DNA from: Enterobacter sp. EA-1 | Lineage (GTDB): Bacteria; Pseudomonadota; Gammaproteobacteria; Enterobacterales; Enterobacteriaceae | NCBI GenBank assembly: GCA_002886105.1 | Contig: CP025776.1 | Coordinates: 4,216,001 to 4,280,000, forward strand | Reading direction: 5' to 3' | DNA length: 64,000 bases | Shown here: piece after piece, positions 55,321 to 64,000 of the stretch | Layout: the number at the start of each line of letters is the position of its first letter | How positions within the stretch are numbered: position 1 is the stretch's first letter | Translations under genes and position numbers: made by a program | Notes under the pieces: generated by a model | Seen by the model: only the letters and a program-made list of their open reading frames with translations | Database searches by the model: none | Told to the model about the DNA's origin: nothing

Positions 55321-56162
55321 TAAATAGTCAGCAGCGCCACCACAACCACCAGCACCAGCGAGGTTTTCTTCGCCATCGACACGGCCGCTTTTGGCGTTTC
55401 GACTTTATCCAGATGCGGCTCGCGCGCCGGGGAGAGAACTGGGCAAGGCGAGTCAGCACCGTACTGCGATGTGTGGCGATCGCCAAGGGAGGCAAACCGA
55501 GGGCGGGCAAGGCTTTCTCGCCATGCCCCACCAGCGCGTACACCACCCCCGCCGGGCGCACCGGCACCCAGTCGAGCACATGCAGAATCGCGTCAATCCC
55601 GGATTGTTGGCGCTCAGTTGGCGTCTGATAGCGCGCCAGCCATGATTGCCGGTGGCACGTAAAAAGGCATACCCCGCCAGCAGCACCGGCCCACAGGAAG
55701 CCCCAACAATCAGCCAGAACAGCGGCGCAAGGTAAAAACGGAAGTTGATCCACACCAGCGCATTTTGCAGCTCACGTAAAAAATCACGCTCATCGCACCC
55801 CGGCGGCACACCGTGGATCAGCGTCAACTCATTGGCCATCGCGTTATGGGCATGGCTGTCGTTACGCGCCGCGGCTTTAAGATAGGCGTGATAGTGCAAA
55901 CGGACTTTCCCCGCGCCAATGCACAACAGGCTAATAAGGATCCACACCACCAGCAGCGGAACATTGAAAAACAATCCCGACAGCGCACGCAGGATCAAAA
56001 GGTGACCAGCATCACCAGCACCGCCATCAGCAGCGTTCTTAACATCGAGTAGTGTTTTACCCGCCGGAACAGCACTTCCAGACGGTGATCCAGCTGCCAG
56101 TGTTCTCCCAGTTTAAACAGCCGTTCTGCTGCCAGTACCAGCAGCATGGTGAATAACGTCAT
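55305..56162 (-). CDS. ampE: Inner-membrane regulator AmpE
   Basis: AmpE is a membrane protein encoded with AmpD; its role in beta-lactamase signalling is poorly defined. It starts [20 protein letters not shown] and overlaps the ampD stop as ATGA. Hydrophobic segments near the N-terminus and middle ([33 protein letters not shown]) and [20 protein letters not shown] fit the family. It ends [11 protein letters not shown]. Length matches 285 codons. Breaks lie near 56000, 55645, 55490 and 55400. Confidence 0.92.
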
Positions 56163-56723
56163 GGCATCTCCTTTTCTGACAAACCGGCGACCAGCGCACG
56201 GAATCTCACCCAATCAAAAGCCGGTCCGGGATCCGTCTTGCGCACAGGGGCAATATCACTGTGCCCGGTCATATTGTCGGCAATCGACGGGTAAAGCTCA
56301 ATCACCGTTCGTGTCACCGCCGCCAGTTGTCGGTATTGCGCATCGGTATAGGGCAGCGTGTCCGTGCCTTCCAGCTCAATACCAATCGAGAAGTCGTTGC
56401 AGCGTTCCCGGCCATGGTAAGAAGAGACACCGGCATGCCGGGCGCGTTTATCAAAAGGCACATATTGCACCACCTCGCCATCACGGCGGATCAGGCAGTG
56501 TGCGGAAACACGCAGATGAACAATCTCAGCAAAAAGGGATGGGCGTTGGCATCCAGAGTGCCGGTAAACAGCGCATCTATCCACGGACCGCCAAACTCTC
56601 GCCGGGAGGTAGGCTAATATTATGTACCACCAACAGTGAAGGTTGCTCATCGTCCGGGCGGCAATCAAAATGGGGAGACGGTACATGCCGCGCTTCCACC
56701 AGCCAGCCCTTGCGTAGCTGCAT
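56159..56723 (-). CDS. ampD: 1,6-anhydro-MurNAc-L-alanine amidase AmpD
   Basis: AmpD removes the peptide from recycled anhydromuropeptides in the cytoplasm and thereby keeps chromosomal ampC off where AmpR is present. The start [20 protein letters not shown] is followed by zinc ligands His34 ([13 protein letters not shown]), His in [10 protein letters not shown] and Asp in [11 protein letters not shown]. Codon 95, Trp in the E. coli and C. freundii proteins, reads CGG (Arg) at 56438-56440 within [10 protein letters not shown]. The context GCC-CGG would be a Dcm site with TGG, so this may be a base-call artefact. Breaks lie near 56660, 56605 and 56540. Confidence 0.94.
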
Positions 56724-56820
56724 AAGGAACTCCTTTTAGAGGATGGTGCTGAAACACGCTTCAGAGTAGCATGTTTGCGCTGTGTACCGTAATGGCATTC
56801 CCGAACAAGACATAGCCTAA

Positions 56821-57751
<931 letters not shown>

Positions 57752-57766
57752 CCCCTTTGCATGACT

Positions 57767-57791
57767 AAACGGGCCGCTGGCCCGTTTTTTT
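57767..57791 (+). terminator. Terminator of nadC
   Basis: AAACGGGCC and GGCCCGTTT pair around a GCT loop and end in seven T, 16 bases after the nadC stop. Confidence 0.92.
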
Positions 57792-57931
57792 GCGCCCTTC
57801 CTCGCAAACAATTTGTTGCGCTCTGCAAGCACCGGAAAAAAAGCCGGAAGGCGCTTTCCCGAAGTCCTTTTGCGTCTCGCCGCCCCCCGTAACGTGCTGA
57901 CAAAGTAGCGGCTCCACACAAGGAGCCAGAG

Positions 57932-58368
57932 ATGAACAAACAACAAGGATTTACCTTAATCGAGCTGATGGTGGTGATTGGTATTATCGCTATCCTGAGT
58001 GCTATCGGCATTCCCGCTTATCAAAATTACCTGCGTAAAGCCGCACTGACCGACATGTTGCAAGCCTTTGTTCCTTATCGCACCGCCATTGAACTGTGCG
58101 CGTTGGAACGCGGCGGCATCGACAGTTGCGATGCCAGCAGCAATGGCATACCGGCCCCGACCACCACGCGTTACGTCGCCGCCATGAACGTCGCAAAGGG
58201 GTGGTCTCACTGACCGGACAGGAAAGCCTCAACGGGCTCAGCGTCGTCATGACGCCGCAATGGAGCGATGCCGAGGGTATGAAGGGGTGGGCACGAAGCT
58301 GTAATACAAATGCAGACAGCGCCTTGCAACAAGCCTGCGAAGATGTTTTTCGCACCGGACGTCCGTAA
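57932..58368 (+). CDS. ppdD: Type IV major prepilin PpdD
   Basis: PpdD is the major pilin subunit of the enterobacterial type IV pilus. The prepilin leader MNKQQG is cut before FTLIELMVVIGIIAILSAIG, with the conserved Phe+1 and Glu+5. The globular part has two Cys pairs: CALERGGIDSC early and CNTNADSALQQAC near the end, the latter a typical D-region loop. It ends EDVFRTGRP-TAA. One base is lost near 58198 (AKGVVSLTGQ). The strong AAGGAGCC site lies upstream. It is first in ppdD-hofB-hofC. Confidence 0.95.
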
Positions 58369-58377
58369 GGAGCCGTG

Positions 58378-59755
58378 ATGAAACACGATAAACTTATCGC
58401 GCTCTGTCAGCGACATAACGCCGTGTTGCTCAACAGTGAAGACGACGTTCTGACCATTGCCGTGGTGGATAACCCCAGCCCCATGTTAATGGAGTCACTC
58501 AGCTTTGCCGTCCAGCAACGGGTAGACATCCGTTGCTGGACGCAGGATCAAATGGACAAGCACCAGCAAATGACGGTGCAAACGCACCTCCGGCCCTCGT
58601 TGAAGAAAGCAGTGCCGCAGCGGAAATTCTCGATCAGACCCTGGGAAACAAGCGCTGATCTTACGGGCATCGGATATCCATTTCGAGCCCGGAGAGACGT
58701 ATTACGCCATACGGTTACGCGTCGATGGCGTTTTGCATGCACTCTCACCCCCTTCCCTGCGATTTAGCCGCCACGCTAACCGCAAGACTCAAAGTACTTG
58801 GCAATCTTGATATTGCTGAACGTCGTCTGCCACAGGATGGGCAGTTCAGTGTGGATCTCTCCGGGCAATCGGTCTCATTTCGTATCGCTACCTTGCCTTG
58901 CCGACACGGTGAAAAGGTGGTGCTGCGTCTGTTGCACCAGTTAACCCGGTGCCTGGATCTGGCTGCACTCGGTATGACCGACGCGCAATTGTCACTCTTT
59001 ACCGCAGCGCTGGCGCAACCTCAGGGACTGTTGCTGGTGACAGGCCCGACCGGCAGCGGAAAAACCGTAACGCTCTACAGCGCGCTGCAAAACGCAACAG
59101 ACCGGAGGTCAACATTTGCAGCGTAGAAGACCCTATAGAGATCCCGCTGGATGGGCTGAATCAGACGCAAATTAATCCGCGCCGGGCTGACCTTCCAGAG
59201 CGTATTGCGCGCTCTGCTACGCCAGGACCCGGACATTATCATGGTTGGTGAGATCCGCGATGGCGAAACAGCGGAGATTGCTATCAAAGCATCGCAAACC
59301 GGGCATCTGGTTTTATCAACACTGCACAAACTCCACCAGCGAAACACTGGTGCGTATCCAGCAAATGGGGGTAGCACGCTGGATGATCTCCTCGGCGCTA
59401 TCACTGGTCATCGCCCAACGACTGGTACGTAAACTTTGCCCCCATTGCCGGAAACTGACCACGGAAAATACCCGGCTTCACGGCGACCTGTGGCCTCGTC
59501 CGTTACCTCGCTGGCGCGCGGAAGGGTGCGAACGGTGCTATCACGGCTTTTATGGGCGTGTTGCATTGTTCGAAGTGCTCTATCACCCGCGATGTCCGCC
59601 GCCGGTGCCAGCGGCCAAAGTGCGGGGAAATCGAACAATGCGCCCGTGCGGAGGGAATGACGACGCTGTTTCAGCATGGCTGTCTGGCGGTGGAACAAGG
59701 GTTGACGACACTGGAAGAGTTGGTGCGCATATTGGGTTTGCCGCATGACGACTAA
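58378..59755 (+). CDS. hofB: Type IV pilus assembly ATPase HofB (GspE/PilB family)
   Basis: HofB is the hexameric extension ATPase for the PpdD pilus. The ATG 58378 follows AAGGAG by five bases. The N-terminal domain, then [20 protein letters not shown], Walker [21 protein letters not shown], the Asp box [18 protein letters not shown], Walker [21 protein letters not shown] and the His box [11 protein letters not shown] are visible. The zinc site is CPHCRKL...[11 protein letters not shown]. It ends LGLPHDD-TAA. Breaks lie near 58600, 58645, 58755, 59105, 59190, 59325, 59590 and 59660. Confidence 0.93.
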
Positions 59756-60940
59756 ATACCTTTGGCAGTGGTCCCGATAACACGGGTGCATTACAACAGG
59801 GGGGCACACTGGAGCCGAAAGCCGCAATGCCGCGATGCAAACGCTCTATCAACGGCAGATCCATCCTCTGACGCTCAAGCGCAGGCCGGTAAGGCGTTCA
59901 CTGTGGCGTGCGGAACATGGCTGTACGCTCCTGCGCCAGCTTGCAACATTGTTGCAGGCGGGGCTCACATTACCGGAAGGCTTGTTACTGCTGGCACAGC
60001 AACATCCAGCCAGTGCAATGGCAGGCATTGTTACACCATCTGGCGCAAGCGTTGGAACAGGGTGAAACATTTTCGGCAGCGCTGCGCCAGTGGCCAGATG
60101 TTTTTCCTCCGCTCTGGGCGGCGATGGTCCATACCGGTGAGCTGACAGGAAAGCTGGATGAGTGCTGTTTTAAACTGGCCAGCCAGCAACAGGCACAGCG
60201 AGCGCTGGCGTTGAAAGTAAAAAAGGCGCTGCGTTACCCGCTCATTATTCTTTCGCTGACCGCGGCGGTAGTCATCGCAATGGTATATCTGGTGCTGCCG
60301 GAGTTCTCGGCTATCTACCAGACGTTCAATACCCCTTTGCTGCGCTGACGCGGGGGAGTCATTGCTGGCGCGACGCTGATGCAACAAGGCGCGCTGCCAT
60401 TGGCAGCACTTGCGTTGCTGGCGGTATGCGCGATGACCTTGCTGCGCCGTCAGGTGGTGCTGCACTATCGGCAGCATCTGCTGCTACGCTGCCCCATCGT
60501 CGGAAAACTGGTGCGTGGGCAACGGCTGAGCCAGATATTTACCGTGCTGTCGCTCACGCGTTCTGGAATCACCTTCTTGCAGGGGCTGGAAAATGTCAGG
60601 GATACCTTAACCTGTCCTTACTGGCGAGGTGTGCTGCAACAGGCGCATCAGGATATCACCCTCGGCGCGTCTATCTCTGCGGCACTGGCAAAGAGTGGCA
60701 ACTTCACACCGCTGTGTATTCAGTTGATCCATACCGGGGGAGATCTCCGGGGCACTGGATACCATGCTGGAGAATCTGGCGCGACACCACAGTGAACAGA
60801 CTCAGCATCAGGCGGACGAGCTGGCTTCAGTATTAGAGCCGCTGCTATTGGTAGTGACAGGGTTGATTATTGGGGTGCTGGTGGTTGCCATGTACCTGCC
60901 TATCTTTCACCTTGGCGATGCGATGGGCGGTACGGGCTAA
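59745..60940 (+). CDS. hofC: Type IV pilus inner-membrane platform protein HofC (GspF/PilC family)
   Basis: HofC is the polytopic platform protein of the pilus machine. ATG 59745 overlaps hofB by 11 bases and reads [10 protein letters not shown] before a break. The first GspF domain has LRQLATLLQAGLTLPEGLLL and AAMVHTGELTGKLDECCFKL, followed by a membrane helix (IILSLTAAVVIAMVYLVLPE). The second domain repeats the pattern with SQIFTVLSLTRSGITFLQGL and IQLIHTGGDL. The final helix gives VVAMYLPIFHLGDAMGGTG-TAA. Breaks lie near 59775, 59805, 60010, 60345 and 60740. The 1196 bases fit 400 codons. Confidence 0.92.
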
Positions 60941-60966
60941 TGCAGGCGCAGCGCTGTGCGCCTGCA
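60941..60966. terminator. Stem-loop between hofC and guaC
   Basis: TGCAGGCGCA pairs with TGCGCCTGCA around a 6-base loop, between the hofC stop and the guaC stop. It has no clear U run but is placed as a shared terminator of convergent genes. Confidence 0.6.
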
Positions 60967-60972
60967 AACCCA

Positions 60973-62016
60973 TTACAGGCTGTTGAAAACGCGGTTTTCC
61001 TGTTCCTGAACGCGGATAAAGGTCGTGCGTTTAGTCAGTTCTTTCAGGCGGGAGGCACCGACATACGTACAGGCTGAACGCAGGCCGCCAAGGACATCAC
61101 GCGCGGTGTTCTCCACCGGGCCGCGTAACGCGAGTTTGACGGTTTTGCCTTCCGCTGCACGGTAACCTGCAACACCGCCAACGTGGCGATTCATTGCGGA
61201 TTCTGAACTCATGCCGTAGAACAGCATAAATTTCTCGCCGTTTTCCTCCACGATGGTGCCGCCGCTCTCTTCGTGGCCCGCCAGCATACCGCCGAGCATC
61301 ACAAAGTCTGCGCCGCCGCCAAACGCTTTCGCCACATCACCCGGCACCGTACAGCCACCATCACTGACAATCTGCCCGCCAAGACCATGCGCGGCATCGG
61401 CGCATTCGATCACTGCGGACAATTGCGGATAGCCGACCCCGGTTTTAACACGTGTGGTGCAAACAGAACCCGGACCGATGCCAACTTTGACAATATCCGC
61501 ACCGGAAAGTATCAGCTCTTCACACATTTCACCGGTCACAACGTTACCCGCGCAGATAGTTTTATCCGGCCGGGCCTCACGTGCTTTGGCAACGAATTGT
61601 ACAAAGTGCTCAGAGTATCCGTTCGCCACGTCGATACAGACAAAATTCAGCGACGGATGCAGCGCGAGGATCTGTTTCGTCTTGTCAAAATCTGCGTCTG
61701 ATGTCCCGGTTGAAACCATGACATGGCGCAGCACGTCAGCCGATTCACTCTGGATAAAGGCTTTCCAGTCCTCAACGGAATAGTGTTTATGTACAGCGGT
61801 AAGGATGTCGAACGAAGCCAGCGCTTTCGCCATTGCAAAGGTGCCAACGGTATCCATATTGGCGGCAATAACCGGTACGCCAGACCAGCGCATTCCTGAA
61901 TGTTTGAAGGTAAATTCGCGCTCCAGCTCAACATCGGAACGGCTTTTAAGGGTGGAACGTTTAGGACGGATAAGAACGTCTTTGAAACCTAACTTCAGAT
62001 CTTCTTCAATACGCAT
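60973..62016 (-). CDS. guaC: GMP reductase
   Basis: GuaC reduces GMP to IMP with NADPH, linking guanine to adenine nucleotides. The 347-codon frame is unbroken, which is rare here. [20 protein letters not shown] starts it. The IMPDH/GMPR barrel has [36 protein letters not shown], and the catalytic loop [20 protein letters not shown] with the nucleophilic Cys. [13 protein letters not shown] and [15 protein letters not shown] follow, and the end is [13 protein letters not shown]. It is divergent from coaE. Confidence 0.98.
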   Translation of the reverse strand: MRIEEDLKLGFKDVLIRPKRSTLKSRSDVELEREFTFKHSGMRWSGVPVIAANMDTVGTFAMAKALASFDILTAVHKHYSVEDWKAFIQSESADVLRHVMVSTGTSDADFDKTKQILALHPSLNFVCIDVANGYSEHFVQFVAKAREARPDKTICAGNVVTGEMCEELILSGADIVKVGIGPGSVCTTRVKTGVGYPQLSAVIECADAAHGLGGQIVSDGGCTVPGDVAKAFGGGADFVMLGGMLAGHEESGGTIVEENGEKFMLFYGMSSESAMNRHVGGVAGYRAAEGKTVKLALRGPVENTARDVLGGLRSACTYVGASRLKELTKRTTFIRVQEQENRVFNSL

Positions 62017-62955
<939 letters not shown>

Positions 62956-63696
62956 ATGCACACCCACATCCTTTTTGAACATCCGCTTAACGAAAAGATG
63001 CGTGCACCGGTTGCGTGTCGAGTTTTTACTGCAACAGCTCTCTGTCCATTTACCGCTGAGCGACCATGCCGATGCGTTGCACTTTTCCGTAACGTTGGTG
63101 ATTTACTGGATGTGTTTGAACGGGGTGATACTCGTACCGAGCTTCTGAAGAGGCTGGAGCGCCAGCAGCGTAAACTGCAGGCATGGAGTGATGTTCCCGG
63201 TGTGGATCTGAGCAGGATTGAAGCGGTCCGCCAACAATTAAAAGCGAGCGGATCCGTACTGATGAGTGCCCCGCGCATTGGCCAACAACTGCGCGAAGAC
63301 CGACTGATACCGGTGCGCCAGCGCCTGAGCATTCTTGGCGGATGCTGCAGCTTCGATTTGCCGACGCTGCATATGTGGCTGCACCTACCGCAGGAACAGC
63401 GGGATGCGCAAATTGCGGTCTGGCTGGACAGCCTGACACCGCTGACGCAGACCCTGACGTTGATCCTCGATTTGATCCGCAATGCCGCGCCGTTCCGCCG
63501 CCAGACCAGCCTGAACGGTTTTTATCAGGATAACGGCGATGACGCCGATTTGTTGCGTCTGCAATTGTCGCTGGAAGACCAGCTATACCCGCAAATCTCC
63601 GGCCATAAGAGCCGCTTCGCCATTCGCTTTATGCCGCTGGACAGCGAGCATGGCGTGGTTCCCGAGCGTTTCGATTTTGAACTGGCCTGCTGTTAA
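62956..63696 (+). CDS. zapD: Cell division protein ZapD
   Basis: ZapD binds FtsZ and cross-links its filaments at the division ring. It starts [17 protein letters not shown] one base after the coaE stop. [40 protein letters not shown] and [20 protein letters not shown] are family blocks, and [20 protein letters not shown] precedes the end [11 protein letters not shown]. Compensating breaks near 63005 and 63085 garble a short N-terminal stretch ([29 protein letters not shown]) before the frame is regained. Confidence 0.95.
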   Translation: MHTHILFEHPLNEKMRAPVACRVFTATALCPFTAERPCRCVALFRNVGDLLDVFERGDTRTELLKRLERQQRKLQAWSDVPGVDLSRIEAVRQQLKASGSVLMSAPRIGQQLREDRLIPVRQRLSILGGCCSFDLPTLHMWLHLPQEQRDAQIAVWLDSLTPLTQTLTLILDLIRNAAPFRRQTSLNGFYQDNGDDADLLRLQLSLEDQLYPQISGHKSRFAIRFMPLDSEHGVVPERFDFELACC

Positions 63697-63705
63697 GGAG
63701 TGAAG

Positions 63706-63899
63706 ATGTCTGGAAGAAACTACCGTAAACTGCCCAACGTGGGAAGCTTGTTGTCTGGGGAGAAAGCAGCCCGTTTCGCCCGTTCTGTTCGAAACGTTGC
63801 CAGCTGATTGATTTGGGCGAGTGGGCAGCAGAAGAGAAACGTATCCCCAGCGACGGCAATCTGTCGGACAGCGATGACTGGAGCGAAGAACAGCACTAA
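63706..63899 (+). CDS. yacG: DNA gyrase inhibitor YacG
   Basis: YacG is a small zinc protein that binds GyrB and inhibits gyrase. ATG 63706 follows AAGGAG. The zinc site is four Cys: NCPTCGK early and [15 protein letters not shown] in the centre. It ends [12 protein letters not shown]. Gained or altered bases near 63712 and 63743 break the frame within the first 15 codons ([20 protein letters not shown] when repaired). Repaired length is about 64 residues. It is ten bases after zapD. Confidence 0.9.
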
Positions 63900-63905
63900 G
63901 CACTG

Positions 63906-63935
63906 TTGCCTGCTGGCACCTCGCCCGGCAGGCAA
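63906..63935. terminator. Stem-loop between yacG and mutT
   Basis: TTGCCTGC pairs with GCAGGCAA around a 14-base loop between converging yacG and mutT. Confidence 0.65.
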
Positions 63936-63942
63936 ATCAGGG

Positions 63943-64000
63943 TCAGTCAGCCAGTAGCCCCCGGCTATCACCGGTTCATTGCCGGGAAACTTGTCAGCGT
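63943..64000 (-). CDS. mutT: MutT, C-terminal fragment
   Basis: MutT hydrolyses 8-oxo-dGTP. Only the last 18 or so codons are inside the window: FPGNEPVIAGLLAD-TGA after removing one G near 63958. The FPP..NEPVIA block matches the family C-terminus, and position and orientation match E. coli. The Nudix box is outside. Confidence 0.75.

Overview
The window is core chromosome of an enterobacterium (order Enterobacterales, family Enterobacteriaceae) that is not E. coli. Gene order from degP to mutT follows the E. coli K-12 order read in reverse: degP, dgt, mtn, btuF, yadS, erpA, clcA, hemL, fhuBDCA, mrcB, hrpB, thpR, sfsA, dksA, gluQ, pcnB, folK, panBCD, yadE, yadHG, can, hpt, gcd, cueO, yacC, speED, yacL, acnB, lpd, aceFE, pdhR, aroP, ampED, nadC, ppdD, hofBC, guaC, coaE, zapD, yacG, mutT. 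It differs from K-12 at several places. The yad fimbrial cluster between folK and panB is absent, as are yadD and yadI. An SDR plus GlcG-like gene pair sits between yacL and acnB. An unrecognised protein gene replaces yacH between lpd and acnB. A glycoside transporter plus GH43 glycosidase pair sits between aroP and ampE. I see no rRNA, tRNA, CRISPR array, phage, integrase or insertion sequence.

Layout. 1-2400: envelope protease degP and dNTPase dgt. 2450-6470: mtn-btuF, yadS, Fe-S carrier erpA, chloride/proton antiporter clcA. 6638-13840: hemL, then the ferrichrome uptake operon fhuA-C-D-B behind a Fur site. 14100-19170: PBP1b and helicase hrpB. 19250-24050: thpR, sfsA, dksA, gluQ, pcnB, folK. 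24150-26310: pantothenate genes. 26310-30730: yadE, ABC exporter yadGH, carbonic anhydrase, hpt. 30930-37740: PQQ glucose dehydrogenase, copper oxidase cueO with a CueR-type promoter, spermidine genes. 37870-43550: accessory SDR/GlcG pair, aconitase B, and the unknown gene. 43700-50850: pyruvate dehydrogenase complex and its repressor. 51160-55290: a 47-codon small ORF ahead of aroP, then the glycoside cassette. 55300-64000: ampED, nadC, type IV pilus genes ppdD-hofB-hofC, guaC, coaE, zapD, yacG and the tail of mutT.

Data quality dominates interpretation. Almost every gene longer than a few hundred bases is broken by one-base gains or losses, although the protein continues in the next frame and overall gene length is normal. 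Many errors fall on CCTGG/CCAGG (Dcm sites), which appear as CCCGG, CCCCGG, CCTCGG, CCGG or CTGG. I read this as uncorrected long-read base calling of a Dcm-methylated genome, not as pseudogenes. Gene bounds below therefore span the whole broken reading frame, from the family-consistent start to the family-consistent stop.

The most interesting biology I can see is the unknown gene at 42115-43546. It encodes a cysteine-free, Ser/Thr/Asn-rich protein preceded by a good match to a flagellar sigma-28 promoter. Other points are a 17-bp stem in the pdhR-aceE leader that pairs fully only in the operon mRNA, a Phe-rich 47-codon ORF and a consensus ARG box ahead of aroP, and an SDR enzyme without the usual catalytic lysine.
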